Assembly: GCA_945859605.1 (NCBI GenBank)
Contig: OX243825.1
Location: 24,109,227 to 24,173,226 of the forward strand
DNA length: 64,000 nucleotides
Direction: 5' to 3'
Source of the DNA: Lumbricus rubellus
Lineage: Eukaryota > Annelida > Clitellata > Crassiclitellata > Lumbricidae
Positions 12,304 to 24,362 of the stretch are shown one piece after another. How positions within the stretch are numbered: position 1 is the stretch's first letter; each line of letters begins with the position of its first letter. Under the pieces are notes generated by a model. It did no database searches. It had not been told where the DNA came from and saw only the letters and a list, made by a program, of their open reading frames with translations. The position numbers and the translations under genes are program-made.

Positions 12304-12580
12304 ATTGCTTGGAAAGTATCTGCAAAATAGTTGTTTTGTAGCAATAGCAATATTGATAACAGTTGTTAATTATATCACCAAAAAATTTGGAATACATGTA
12401 ATGCTAACGAAGAATTGCAACAAATGGGAGATGATGATTACCGTTTGCGGTCCTTACAAACTGTTGTGTCAAGCGCGAGTGTCTAGTTGATCAGACATGC
12501 TTCCTCAGGACACCAATAGAGCAAGCAATAACACCGTCTACAATATTCTCCGGCAAAAGTTGTACCCTGGGATCTACATG

Positions 12581-13009
12581 CAGGGATGCCACTCTGAATT
12601 TTTAAAAAAGGTTAGGTCCGATTGAAAAAGGCTAGAAAAGGATAGATTGACAATTTTTCTCGAAAATGCATGGATGTTTAAATTTTTCAGGCTTGAAATT
12701 TCTGACGACCTTTTATTTAGTCATCCAATGGTTAAAATTTGCTCTCTTTTCCTTCCCGATAAAATTTCTGATGACCTTCTTCAAAGTGTTTCCCTCCAAA
12801 ATTTAAATGTTTTGGTCCAAATTCACTAAATATTCGACTTTTTTCACGTCTTTTGCTCAATTTCACCCTAACATGTCTATTTTATATGTAAACGGTCGGA
12901 AAAACCGCCATGAGAAAAAAGGCTAGATCCTGACAGAAAAAACCTAGAAGCCTAGACAAGACCGAAAACTCTTAGATCTAGGTGGAAAAAGCTATGAGTG
13001 GCATCTCTG
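12581..13009. mobile_element. hAT-like MITE with proven empty site
   Basis: Terminal inverted repeats are CAGGGATGCCACTC and, from the right end, CAGAGATGCCACTC. The 8-bp target duplication TCTACATG lies at 12573-12580 and 13010-13017. The paralogous block at about 47430-47445 has a single TCTACATG and no insert, so this 429-bp piece moved in after the receptor block duplicated, or was cleanly lost there. The interior carries the GACGACC-TTTT-AGTC type motif found in several other elements here. Confidence 0.92.
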
Positions 13010-13118
13010 TCTACATGGGGTACCAACCCTGTTGCACGAGATTAGAGCGATCAGTCAGTAACCATCAGGAATGAGGGTCATTAACTAAATTATGTTAAGG
13101 TATTGTTCACTGCCTTAA

Positions 13119-13185
13119 AAAAACCTATAATGCCGAGAGTGTAGTAAAATGTATGGGAAATCCTATACCCTCCGGCATTAAAGGG
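13119..13185. mobile_element. Tiny piggyBac-like MITE
   Basis: A 67-bp insert flanked by TTAA on both sides (13115-13118, 13186-13189), with related inverted ends (…TAATGCCGAGAG and, on the complement, CCCTTTAATGCCGGAGGG). The near-identical duplicate at about 15880-15895 lacks it, giving an empty site. Confidence 0.75.
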
Positions 13186-13189
13186 TTAA

Positions 13190-13640
13190 TTGTATCATGT
13201 TTGTTTGTTGTTTTGGTTGAGGAATAAATTTTAAAAAAATAAAAAATAAAAAACTATGTTCCACTGGCATTCTCTCTCATGCTTCCAGGTGGATGTCACG
13301 TTGACCGACATACTGATACCTAATGATACCAGTGATTATACCAGAGGTCACTAGCGGTTCAGACGTCGACGTCAGTCTGTCTACTGTGGTTTTTCCAACA
13401 AATTACTATTCGTTAAATGAACTCAACTTAAATTCAATCCATTCCATGCATGCCGACAAAATATACAGCCTATGTTCAAGAGTGCCACTTTAGGACTTTC
13501 TCCTCAACCCCGCATTGACGACAAGGATTCCTCGAAATAGCAAGTACTAAAAAGGATGCTGGGAAATTTCGAAATCTAATTCCCTCCAAGGACATCGACA
13601 AATGATGCAATATAACGCATAGAAGTAATAATTTAAACTA
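13190..13640. repeat. Recent segmental duplicate, first copy
   Basis: From about 13252 to 13630 this matches 15952-16330 at a constant offset of 2700 bases. I count three substitutions by eye before the first indel near 13632. No gene lies inside. Confidence 0.9.
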
Positions 13641-13946
13641 AATACAGCTTAGCAATATACATGAATAAACGAAAGTTGATTGACATGTGAAGTCACTGCA
13701 ACCTACTGAAAAAGCACCGTAACAGTAATTTTAATGAACAAAGACTCGAAACGAACGAAACGGAATGCCTTGCACAAATTTTGCTTGCCCTCTACTATAT
13801 TCCCCTTTCTATGTTTCACTCGTGTCTATGCAGTGTTTTTCCTGCTTGACTTGGTCCAATGTATAAGTCCACTCACAACCTGAAAACGTTTCTCTTACCC
13901 CGAGTTTCTGCACTGCGAGGGCCTCCGGATAGTTTATAACCTAAAG

Positions 13947-14203
13947 CGAGAGTCGCTTCATGAATGTCCAGATACGATACGAAACGATACGAGACGATAA
14001 TGTTTTTTAGTCTAATTGACAAATGCACATGTTTAATCCAGCCTATTAGGCCTCGTTCAAAAACCGAAAAAATTCGCCGAGAGTCGCTTTATGAATGTCC
14101 ATATACGAAACGATACGAGACGATAATGTTTTTTTAGTCTAGTTGACAAATGCACATGTTTAATCCAGCCTATTAGGCCTCGTTCAAAAACCGAAAAAAT
14201 CCG
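13947..14203. repeat. Tandem duplication of about 125-130 bp
   Basis: The unit starts CGAGAGTCGCTT and ends near CGTTCAAAAACCGAAAAAAT. It occurs at 13947-14077 and again at 14078-14203; the first unit has an extra GATACGATAC-type stretch. A related GAATATCCAGATAAG sequence recurs at 16618 and 20212. Confidence 0.85.
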
Positions 14204-14390
14204 TAGGCCTACAATAAATCTGAAAACAAAACCAAAGAAAACTTATTAAAGTATCACGTCAAAATCGAATCAAAACTGCCTAAAAAATCCAGGTTTATCA
14301 AAAAGAACTAATTCATTTATCGATGAATCAATTCCACTGGTTTTCAAGTTAATTGTCCCCAATCGAAATGCTCATTTTTTCTTTGCTGCC

Positions 14391-15428
14391 TCAAGCTATA
14401 GTTGCACCGGTCACTGATGCAACTCTGATTGGATCCGACTTTTTCCACAGCATCTGACGAAGTCCCTTCTTAACAGCTTCGTGTTTTAAAGCATAGATGA
14501 ATGGATTCAGGATCGTATTAAGAAATATCAGAAACAGCGTCACATAATATTGTCTGAAATCCGTTGGGTATCCTATCATGTCAAACACAAACCAGATCTG
14601 ATTAGGAGTCCAGCAAATGAAAAATGCCAAACAGATTCCGATCATTGTGGATATGACGTTCATCTGGGTCTTGTTGGCTGTCGTCTGCTGGGCCACAGTT
14701 TCGTTGTCTGGATGACCGTGAAACACTTTCGCTTGGCCTCTGATCACTGCCAGGATGTGCCAGTAACAGTAGATGAACAGCAGCAACGGTAAGAAGTATT
14801 CCCAGATCAGGATAATAATGGCGTAGGTTGTTGCAAACTCTTTACTTGGCCAGGAAGCGTAGCATAAGCCATTTGAGACTACAGTGGCACAGATTCCGGG
14901 TATGCTGATTAAAACTCCGATGATCCAAGACAGAGGAATCGCCGCGTAGATCATCCAGTTGCGAAAGTTTTTACGGTGGGCAATTGGGTGTACGACCTTG
15001 AAATACCTCTCAGCTGTAATGGTTCCAACGCTGGCAATGGATCCAGTCAAACCAAAGTAGGTCATCATGTCGTTGTGCAAGAATGCACACAAGAACCAAC
15101 CCCATCTGTCGGTCAGGTATAGCCGAGGCAGTCGCGTGATATACGATACAACGAGGATACTGCAAGAGTAGAAATCCATGGCAACCTGGTTGATGATGAG
15201 TAGGTTGGAAATCTGTGTTCGTAGTTTTTTAGAGAGAAGAATGCGCAGGACAAGACCATTGGCAACACATCCGATGATACCTATCAGGATGACGAAGGCG
15301 TAGAAGACCAGTATGACGTCATTCGCATCCTCGACTTTAGGATTTGAATCTGTGTCATTCGTAGAATTTCCGATGACCTCCGTTGATGTTTCAAGGTCAG
15401 TTGCAAGTGGACTCGTGTCTTCCTGCAT
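14391..15428 (-). CDS. Rhodopsin-class GPCR, copy 4
   Basis: A 345-residue receptor from the ATG at 15428. The open frame continues 30 codons further upstream, but the family start (MQEDTS) and a TTTGCAG splice acceptor about 22 bases before it argue that the extension is intron, not protein. Motifs: NG in TM1, D in TM2, ERYFKVVHP after TM3, P in TM5, FFICWTPNQ in TM6 and NPFIYALKH in TM7. Extracellular loop 2 is two residues shorter than in copy 1, and the TM6-TM7 segment (VFDMIGYPTDFRQY) is the most divergent of the intact copies. The intracellular loop 3 block GQAKVFHGHPDNETVAQQ is unchanged. Confidence 0.92.
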   Translation of the reverse strand: MQEDTSPLATDLETSTEVIGNSTNDTDSNPKVEDANDVILVFYAFVILIGIIGCVANGLVLRILLSKKLRTQISNLLIINQVAMDFYSCSILVVSYITRLPRLYLTDRWGWFLCAFLHNDMMTYFGLTGSIASVGTITAERYFKVVHPIAHRKNFRNWMIYAAIPLSWIIGVLISIPGICATVVSNGLCYASWPSKEFATTYAIIILIWEYFLPLLLFIYCYWHILAVIRGQAKVFHGHPDNETVAQQTTANKTQMNVISTMIGICLAFFICWTPNQIWFVFDMIGYPTDFRQYYVTLFLIFLNTILNPFIYALKHEAVKKGLRQMLWKKSDPIRVASVTGATIA

Positions 15429-15518
15429 GGTACTCGCAAAGTAGGCTATCTGCAAATCTAGCTGTAATTTTAAAGCAATAACAATTAGGCTAATGAAAGT
15501 TGCAATCGACTCATACAA

Positions 15519-16896
15519 TGAGGAATAGTTAAATAGTCTTAACTAGGATTGCAACATTTATCATCTTTGCGTAACATGGTCCTTAGGCGAACAGAATAAA
15601 TTGAACGTCTTATATTTTCAGCATCAGATCTGCATGACTGTTGGTACAAAATGTTGCTTCAAAGTATTTTTGGTACCGTATTCTTATACCGAAAAGGCTA
15701 CGAAACTATGAAGCCGGTTTAGGTTTTAATTTTTTAAACAAATAGGCTAAGTGTACTAAATACGATATTTAAACATATTATAAAAGTATACTATAGGCCT
15801 AACTGGCTGGTTAACTATTAGCGGCATTTCGATCCCTTCTGAATCTCCCCTTCTTAACCAAATTATGTTAAGGTATTGTTCACTGCCATAATTGTATCAT
15901 GTTTGTTTGTTGTTTTGGTTGAGGAATAAATATTAAAAATAAAAAATAAAAAACTATGTTCCACTGGCATTCTCTCTCATGCTTCCAGGTGGATGTCACG
16001 TTGACCGACATACTGATACCTAATGATACCAGTGATTATACCAGAGGTCACCAGCGGTTCAGACGTCGACGTCAGTCTGTCTACTGTGGTTTTTCCAACA
16101 AATTACTATTCGTTAAATGAACTCAACTTAAATTCAATCCATTCCATGCATGCCGACAAAATATACAGCCTATGTTCAAGAGTGCCACTTTAGGACTTTC
16201 TCCTCAACCCCGCATTGACGACAAGGATTCCTCGAAATAGCAAGTACTAAACAGGATGCTGGGAAATTTCGAAATCTAATTCCCTCCAAGAACATCGACA
16301 AATGATGCAATATAACGCATAGAAGTAATAATAAACTAAATACAGCTTAGCAATATATACATGATTAACGAAAATTGATTGATTGATTGATTGACTGGAA
16401 AGAAATGTAAAACAAATGTTAATAAGTTTAAAGTATTCTAGTAATGAAACCTTTTCTTCTGAGAAGCTCAGAATGTGGAATTTCGAGATGTGATGTGAAC
16501 GAGGTCGCAAAGAGTGTTGTGAGTCATGAACTGCTGGAGGACAAGCCCAGAGTTGGCTAAAATAGTGGGGGGGAACAGCACGGTCAGCTTTGACGCATAT
16601 CTGCAAGAGTCGCTTTATGAATATCCAGATAAGTTTCAATACAATGCGATACAACATTTAGTGTTATTGACAAATACACCTATTTCATCTATTATTTTAA
16701 TGACCTTCAAATGTCAGACAATGACACAGAAAACTAAAGCAAAGAAAACGTAAAAAATATGTCGTAAATCTGGTATTCATAATATTACTTACCAGAATGA
16801 AGATTTGCCAAAATTGAGATCTTTTATTAAAAGAACTCTAACAGGCTGAATTCACAAGCACATAGGCCTATCTGATTCTGAAAATATTTTAAAGTA
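15519..16896. other. Intergenic flank of GPCR copy 4 containing the second segmental duplicate
   Basis: About 15445-15520 is nearly identical to 20052-20128 (presumed 5'UTR intron of copies 4 and 5). About 15865-16335 is the duplicate of 13095-13640, here without the TTAA-flanked insert. No coding signal. Confidence 0.6.
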
Positions 16897-18787
16897 CAGG
16901 GCCTACTACGCCATGGGGGGATGGAAGCAGACTGCTTCCAATTTGGGCTAGGGGGGGAAAGTTATCCCCCCCCTAATGATAAAGTTGAGTACAGAAGATT
17001 TCCTCCTGAACATTTTTCCCCGGTATTCCCCATCATCTGCCATGGACTTCCTCCAGGTAAATTCCTCCAAACAATCTCCCCGTCACAACACAGGGTACAT
17101 CTTCATTTAATTTGACTCTTGCTTAGCCTAACACTCACTTAAATTTTTCCCTGCACTTCGCAAACATCAGGGCTTGCCACGTGGGGGGAAGTAAGTTGCC
17201 TATGGGCGGAAACCTAGGGGGACAGGGTGGACGGACCCCCCAACGGAGGTGTTGGGGGGGACGACCCATGCATTTGTCCCCCTAATAATTGAGCGTCAAG
17301 ACTTTAAAAAAGTCATCAACTTTTTGGCGGTGAAAATAGAAAATTGGGACTAAAAAAGTCATCAACTTTTTGGCGGTGAAAATAAAAAATTTTATTGACT
17401 TTTCGGCCCGACGACTAAAAAAAATCTCGCGTCTTTCCTTCGGCCACTCGTTCGTCCCCCCCCCCCCCAAGTCTCCGCCCATGAAGTTGCCTGATCCAAC
17501 TTGTGCCAGAGAGAAATCCCCCCTCTACTGATAGATGGGCATAAGAGATTTCATTCTGGAATATCTCTATGTACCACCCCTCCCCCCATACCCACGGTAA
17601 ATTCCCATTGAACGTTCATCCCACCATCTCAAGGGTACATCTTCATTTAGTAGATCTATGACATTTGCTTTAAAGTTTAAAGTAACTTAAATTTGTCCCT
17701 GAACCTATATGGCGCTCGCTCTCACAACTCATATTTAATTACATTAATTGTTTAAAAAAAATATAGGTCTATATTCTACTGTATATCTACTGACACTGCA
17801 TTGGTTTTATAATATGGGTCTCAAATAAAATGAACGATATTTTAAGAATGAATATTAGGGATATGAGGCAAAGAAGCAACAATAAAGTAGTAGTTTTGTT
17901 TATAGTAAAGGTTTCTTGCCTGTTTAAGTAGGCTAAACATTAATCAAGCAATAAAAGCTTGGTTGCTCCACAATTGAAGTTCAAAATCAAGTAGCCTAAA
18001 GCAAATGGCTTATAAATTCCACCCTCAAACATTAAAGCACTATTGAAGTCTGTACAAATGCAAATTGCTTACACTTGGGTTGATTAAATTTGAGGTAAAC
18101 TTCGGGAGAATGGTTAATATTGAAACGCTCTGGTGGAATCCAGAGAGGAAATTAAGGGGAATGATCCAGGGAAATGTCCATGGGATTTGTCTGGATCCCA
18201 AAATGGATGTTGCTGAGCATTGTACAACTGACAGTAGACTACTCATGCAATTTGATATACCAAAAGAAGTTGATATTTTGCTGAATGCTGGACCTTTTGA
18301 AACTTCACAGGACTACTGTACAGTGTTTAACCCACAATGAGAAATTTTGGAATGTGACCATTAGGCCTATATTGTGCAAATAAAAAAATAAAAAAATGTG
18401 GAGAGGACATTTTAGGATATTCTAAACCACGTTTCTGAGCATTGAATTTACGAGCAATTTTGTGAAGATGACAACTTAAAAAGGTACAATTATAGCGTGC
18501 AAATCCAAAAAAGTCCAATTTTCATGATTTTATCGTTCACAAACAGCTATCAAACAAGAGCCTAAAACGTGTGCTTTAGTCGATGCCAACAGCTAAAAAT
18601 GCGTTGGTTTCTGGGGCTCCGCCCCAGACCCCGCTGGGGGAGCTTACGACGCTCCCCCAGACTCCCTAGTCGCTATGGGCTTCGTGCCTTCGGCACTCGC
18701 AGATTCGCGCCTTCGGCGCTTTATATATAGGCAAAAAATTTGTATGGGGGGATTGCTTCCAGCTCACAGGGGGGATGGTAGGCCCTG
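16897..18787. mobile_element. hAT-like element, non-autonomous, 1.9 kb
   Basis: Both ends read CAGGGCCTAC inward, and an 8-bp target duplication TTAAAGTA flanks it (16889-16896, 18788-18795). A short plus frame at 18065-18340 (91 codons, with WWNPERKLRG) matches no family I recognise and may be a captured or degraded fragment. Near the right end there are G/C-rich stem-forming repeats (18610-18715). It contains a younger nested element at 17201-17483. No hAT transposase is visible. Confidence 0.88.
17201..17483. mobile_element. hAT-like MITE nested in the 1.9-kb element
   Basis: It is flanked by 8-bp duplications AAGTTGCC (17193-17200, 17484-17491). Ends are TATGGGCGGAAACC and, inverted, CATGGGCGGAGACTT, each followed by G-runs. 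The interior has two direct copies of an AAAAAAGTCATCAACTTTTT segment about 46 bases apart. Confidence 0.88.
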
Positions 18788-18996
18788 TTAAAGTATACAA
18801 CTACATGTATAGGCCGACATCTGATGACGAACATAACTAAGATTAAAAATATTATTAGCCTATATGCGTTTCTCTGGAGATTGTTTTAGTTAAGTTCATC
18901 CATTTCTCGACGTGTCAAACCTCTAGTCGCCAACTATATCTTTTCAAGTTAATTCATTACATAATTATTGTTGCATTTATTGTTTCTAGAACTGCT

Positions 18997-20040
18997 TCAG
19001 GTGATTGTTGCATTTGTGACTGATGCAACAGTGATTGGATCCGACTTTCTCCACAGCATCTTGCGAAGTCCCTTCTTAACAGCTTCGTGCTTCACGGCGT
19101 AGATGAAAGGATTCAGGATCGTGTTGAGAAATAAAACAAACAGGGTCATTAAGTAGACCTTGTTATCCAGAAGGTATCCGAGGAGGCCAAGCATGTACGC
19201 GATCTGATTAGGAGTCCAGCACAAGAAAAATGCCATGCAGATCCCAATCATTGTGAATATGACGTTCATCTGAGTTTTGTTGGCTGTCGCCTGTTGCGCC
19301 ACTGTTTCTTTGTCTGGATGACCGTGAAACACTTTCGCTTGGCCTTTAATCACTGCCAGGATGTGCCAATAACAGTAGATGAACAGCAGCAACGGTAAGA
19401 AGTATTCCCAGATCAGGATGATAATGGCGTAGGCTGTTGCTATTTCTGTAGTCGGCCAGAAAGAGAAACTATGGCACGCACCATTGACTGTTCCAGAAGT
19501 CCAGATCCCTGCTATGTTGGTCAGAACTCCGTTGATCCAGGTCAGAGGAATCGCCACATAGATCATCCAGTTTCGAAAGCTCTTACGGTGGGAAATCGGG
19601 TGTACGACCTTGAAATACCTCTCTGCTGTAATGGTTCCAACGCTGGCGATGGAGCCCATTAAACCAATGTAGGTCATCATGTTGTTCTGCAAGAACACAC
19701 ACAAGAACCAACCCCATCTGTCGGTCAGGTACAGACGCGGAAGTCTCGTGATGTAGGACACAACAAGGAGAATGCATGAGTAGAGATCCATAGCAACCTG
19801 GTTGATGATGAGAAGGTTGGAAATCTGTGTCCGTAGTTTTGGAGACAGAAGAACACTCAGGACAAGACCATTGGCTATGCATCCGATGATACCAATCAGG
19901 ATGACTAAGGCGAAGAAGACCAGTATGACGTCACTGGCGACCTCGACTTTTGGATTCGATTCTGTGACATTCGTAGAATTTTCGGTCATATCCGTTGATG
20001 TTTCAAGGTCAGTCACAAGTGAACTCGTGTCTTCCTGCAT
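18997..20040 (-). CDS. Rhodopsin-class GPCR, copy 5
   Basis: An intact 347-residue receptor starting MQEDTSSLVTD with NST/NVT-type sequons in the N-terminus. All class A landmarks are present: TM1 NG, TM2 D, ERYFKVVHP, TM5 P, FFLCWTPNQ and NPFIYAVKH. Differences from its neighbours lie in HPISHRKS after TM3, IKGQAK before the conserved loop, and the TM6-TM7 turn (LGLLGYLLDNKV). A CTGCAAATCTAG (complement TTTGCAG) splice acceptor precedes the ATG by about 17 bases, and the sequence beyond it is shared with copy 4. Confidence 0.93.
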   Translation of the reverse strand: MQEDTSSLVTDLETSTDMTENSTNVTESNPKVEVASDVILVFFALVILIGIIGCIANGLVLSVLLSPKLRTQISNLLIINQVAMDLYSCILLVVSYITRLPRLYLTDRWGWFLCVFLQNNMMTYIGLMGSIASVGTITAERYFKVVHPISHRKSFRNWMIYVAIPLTWINGVLTNIAGIWTSGTVNGACHSFSFWPTTEIATAYAIIILIWEYFLPLLLFIYCYWHILAVIKGQAKVFHGHPDKETVAQQATANKTQMNVIFTMIGICMAFFLCWTPNQIAYMLGLLGYLLDNKVYLMTLFVLFLNTILNPFIYAVKHEAVKKGLRKMLWRKSDPITVASVTNATIT

Positions 20041-20277
20041 AGTTCTCGGAAAGTATCTGCAAATCTAGCTGTAATTTTAAAGCAATAACAATTAGGCTAA
20101 TGAAAGTTGCAATCGACTCATACAATGACAAATTGTTAAACAGTCTTAACAAGGACTGCAACATTTATCATCTTTGCCTAACACGGTCTTTAGGCCTACA
20201 GAGTAAATCTAATGAATATCCAGATAAGATTCGATACAATGCGAAACGACATAATTTTTATTGTGGTATTACTGACG

Positions 20278-20470
20278 GTGACCCGTCATAATAGCCCCGT
20301 CAAAACAGCCACGTCAAAACAGCCCCATCATAATCCCCCAACGACAAAATAGCCCCGTCATAATCGCCCAAGGACAAAACAGCCCAGAAAAATTCAGTTC
20401 CCTACAAAATAGTCGAAATAGTCCCGTCAAAACAGCCCGTGTAAACAGTTCCGCGAAAAACAGTCCAGTC
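20278..20470. repeat. Degenerate minisatellite of CCCCGTCAAAACAG units
   Basis: About ten imperfect 14-16-base units alternate TCATAATAGCCCC and TCAAAACAGCCC. The array starts with GGTGACCCGTC, similar to the ends of the elements at 24088-26951 and 27757-27894, but I could not define a second end or target duplication. Confidence 0.6.
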
Positions 20471-20739
20471 ATTGACGACACGGACAACTATTTCAGATAT
20501 GCATTAGGGTGTGTCTAAAAATTAAAATGTCGACGCCAATATCGACCAATATGTTTTTGTGTTCCACCTTCTGAAATATAGTTATCTGCCAAATTATAAG
20601 AAAATCCAAATAGATTTAGGACTTGCGCAAAGCACCGGAAGAATAGCAATTTCGGCGACATTGTGACACATTGTAATTTTCACAGGTCCAAGCAAATTTC
20701 AACACGTAAACATCTGATATAAGGCAAAATCCAAAGAAG

Positions 20740-21540
20740 TACTATAAGTTAGCATTGTATTGCATTGTATCTGACCATTTGTAAAGCGCTTCTTGCAACA
20801 AGAGAGTTTCAGACGCGCTCCCAGTGCGTGCAACTCCGAGAGAAAAGGCAGGTTTTTAGATAAGAGAAGATGACGAAAGACTGCTAGAGAGGATGGCAAA
20901 GCGAACGGATGGGGAAGACCATTCCATGCTGGCAATTGATTTGGATTGAACCATAGCGGTCCTGAAGCGAGTAACAAAGATCAGAGAACCTAAGAGGACG
21001 CAGCGAAGTGGCCAAAATGGGGCGAAGTATAAGATCACAAAGATACTTCGGAGCAACACCCAGTTGAGACATGAGGACCAAAACAAGAACTTTGAATTGT
21101 ATACGAGCTGAGAGTGGAAGCCAGTGAAGTTGTTCAGCCATGAGTGTATAAATATGTGAGAATCGAGGAAGACGGGAAATGAGCCTATAACAGCAGCATT
21201 GAGTACGGACTGTAGGGAAGCTAGCCGAACCGTAGGGATGCCAACAGGACAGAATTGCAATAGTCAATTCAAGAACAGACGAAGGCGTCAACAATAGACG
21301 CAAAGGTTGAAGATGAAACAGCTTTGCGAATAGCACTCAGACGCCTTATCTGGAAGTAGGCAGAGCAAGTAAGCTTGGCTATGTGTTCGGCAAAGGTTAG
21401 AGAACTATCTAGAGTGACGCCTAGGTCTCGAACACTAGACGAAAATTTAAAGCGAGGAAAAGTTTGAGAGAGTACCGAGTGGTCAAGTATTTGGAGCTGC
21501 TTGGAAGTGCCAAACCAAATCTGCTGAGTTTTTGTCATAG
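20740..21540 (-). mobile_element. CR1/L2-like LINE, 3' part of the reverse-transcriptase ORF, frameshifted
   Basis: The minus strand reads SVRDLGVTLDSSLTFAEHI near 21400 and then, in another frame, AEQLHWLPLSARIQFKVL and GVAPKYLCDLI near 21050-21130. These are the standard C-terminal blocks of CR1/L2/Jockey-type reverse-transcriptase ORFs. At least two frameshifts break the ORF, so it is dead. Confidence 0.85.
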
Positions 21541-23554
21541 GTTATTCCTCTTAGTACATTTGAAAAAACATGGCTTTACTTGACCATTGCAGAACAAATT
21601 GTTTCTCTCCCTTATTTCTGACCAGACTTCATTGAAGGACTGCACAAGAGTCAGATCACCCTTAGTGACTGCACAAGAGCCAGATCACCCTTAGGTCCGG
21701 TCAGATATGATGACCCAATTTTGGCTCACTGTGTTATTGTTCTGACTACCATAATGATTGTTGCGAGTCTCAATCCCGAAGAGAGTAGCCCAATCCGAGG
21801 ATCATGAATATTTTGGTGGTGGCTTAGGTGCAGTAGGAAGCCTCTCATGAGAACAGATCCCAGATCAGGAAATTCGTTTTGCATGCTGTAGTCTATGACT
21901 CGTTAAATAGCTGTGGTCAACCTGGGTCTCTGACAAATATCAAAAGTGTCGGGAAAATACTGTAAGGGCAACATGTAAGACTTCTTTGGTGTGGTAAGTA
22001 TGGATTCCCCTTTGGGTTTCATTGTATCAGATATACAGGTGAAACAGTACTTCACGTGAGACTAAGTTGCTGACACAGAGAGTGAAACTTCAAGTAAATG
22101 ATTCCATACCTTTTCACTGTAGGATGGTCGAGATTATCCTCTCTGTGCTTTGACGTTGCTGAATGGAAAATTGATAACTGAAAAGCCACAGCTCAATCAT
22201 GTAAATCGCATATGACATCCAACAACCAACACCCTCGGTGAAAATGCACCTGGTTACCTGAACTTTATTCCCTTTGGTGGAATTCATCTTTGGAAAATGA
22301 CTATTAGCTTTAATATCTCTTGACTAAAGGCTTCCAATACTGGAGTCTTTGCAGAACCAAACGGTGAACCACTTTTCCAGAACAATTTCAGAAGCATGGT
22401 ATCGATGGCAAGGTTCAAGAGGTCCTTCCTCAATTCGCTTCCAGCTTCATGCATATGCCGTCCTTGCAACTCGTCCTACTCGCCACTGTGTCAAAGCACA
22501 TGGCCAGGACTTTGTCTTCCAATCCCCAGCTTCAGATCTCAGCCAACAAGAATCTGACATGACAGTAGCTGTCACTGATTGGATGATCTTGTCATTCAAG
22601 TGAAGAGTAAGGGGAACCTGTGGCTCAGAAGAATCTCTGTTGTCAGGGCTGCAAGATCATCTCTCCCAAATTGAAACGTACAATTGCTACTGTCTCTTAT
22701 AAGTTGTCATCCAGACTCTGATTCCTTGGTGTATGCGTAAATTGAGCAGTATACCTTGCATGGGAACCTCTCCTTTGTGAAGACAGCTTCGCATAGCCGA
22801 AGTGATAATCAGTACTGCCTACCAACTAAATCTCAGCTTTTTGTAATCAATTTTACATTGCGCCTGCCTTATGATACGCAAATGAAAGGCACCACTTCCA
22901 GCCATTTACAACACATGACCAGTGACAAAAAGAACATCGTATCAGTATCATGGATGTTTATTTGTTGGGAACTAGTCACTGAGAAGGGTTTATAGCATGC
23001 AGCTCACATGTATTGAAATGGTAGATTTTAAGGCTTGCAATGCAACCGAGTCCCTGACTTCAGTCCTCTTGCGCAAGTCCTAAATGTTCAGCTATCGAGG
23101 TATAATTTCAGATATTCAGTTTACATATGATTTGGCACGATAATTTCACTTGGTCGTTATTTCATCTTTTATTTGAAAATTTCACATGTACCTTAAAAAC
23201 ACCCTAATATGCATGTATAGAAACATTCATCCAGCTTCCATTTCTTAAGCGTTTTATCATTCATTCACCTTTTACTTAAGATCTATAAAACCTTCATCCA
23301 GCTTCAATTTCTGAAGCGTTTTATTTGGATCAAGTTTTTTAAATAGGATCTAATAATTATTTGGAATGAAGAGAACAGGTAAGGAATAGGTAAGGACAAT
23401 AAGAAAATAACGTCGTACTAGGTTATTTCTGAAGTTAAGACTATAATAATTGCTAAAGAAGAGAGGTGAGCAAATAACGGGTCTACAAAATTGTCCACAA
23501 GATAATTATGAGAGCGACAAATTCCGCACTTTGATGAAGCCGCACCGTACCGCT
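21541..23554. other. Unassigned DNA between LINE and GPCR copy 6
   Basis: No frame longer than about 85 codons and no recognisable domain. Base composition around 21600-22950 is less AT-rich than the flanks and looks like a decayed coding sequence or transposon, but I cannot name it. Confidence 0.35.
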
Positions 23555-24097
23555 CATTGTGAATATGACGTTCATCTGAGTCTTTTTGACTGTCGTCTGC
23601 TGGGCCACAGTTTCGTTGTCTGGATGACCGTGAAACACTTTCGCTTGGCCTCTGATCACTGCCAAAATTTTCCAGTAGTAGTAGAACATCAACAGCGGTA
23701 AAAAGTAGACCCAGATGAGGATAAAAACTGCGAATGCTGTTGCTATCTCTGGAGTAGGCCAGAAAAAGTATCCGTAGCAATGACCATCGCTGACAACAGA
23801 GGCATGGGCGCCCGCAGAAAATTTTGCAGGAGGGGGCAAAAATTTTACAGTGGTCACTGTTACATTTTTTTATGACAAGAGCATGCTAAATACAGTGCTG
23901 GAAATTAGAAACACGGGTATTTTTCAAAGACGTTTCGTAATGAAAATTTCTCAGTTTCATTTTGTGTATTATTTTTGATATGAATAGCTTCCTAGTGCGA
24001 AAAATTGGTTAAAAATCCAAAAGTAGATGTTAAAAAGTAGTATAAATAAATATTTTTTTCTATAGAGATTTCTAAACGTAAATTTAGCGTGGACGGA

Positions 24098-24362
24098 CAA
24101 AATGTCCCCGGACAAAAAGTCCCGGACAAAATGTCCCGGACAAAATGTCCCTGGACAAAATGTCCCCGGACAAAAGTCCCCGGACAAAATGTCCCCGGAC
24201 AAAATGTCCCCGGACAAAAAGTCCCCGGACAAAATGTCCCCGGATAAAATGTCCCCGGACAAAATGTCCCCGGACAAAAAGTCCCCGGACAAAAAGTCCC
24301 CGGACAAAATGTCCCCGGACAAAATGTCCCGGACAAAAAGTCCCAGACAAAAAGTCCCAGGA
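24098..24362 (+). repeat. Minisatellite GTCCCCGGACAAAAW, left array
   Basis: About 17 near-perfect units of 14-15 bases. Each unit contains the self-complementary GTCC-CC-GGAC core. It is the inverted partner of 26683-26945. Confidence 0.92.

Noticed and set aside
15429..15518. Thirty-codon N-terminal extension of GPCR copy 4 (and of copy 7 at 40886-40975)
   Set aside because: A splice acceptor lies between the extension and the family start; the extension corresponds to presumed intron in the other copies.
18065..18340. 91-codon frame as a host gene
   Set aside because: It lies inside a hAT-like element, has no recognised domain and no supporting structure.
24098..24362. CRISPR-like array
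   Set aside because: Units are contiguous without unique spacers, in an animal genome, and form the end of a mobile element.
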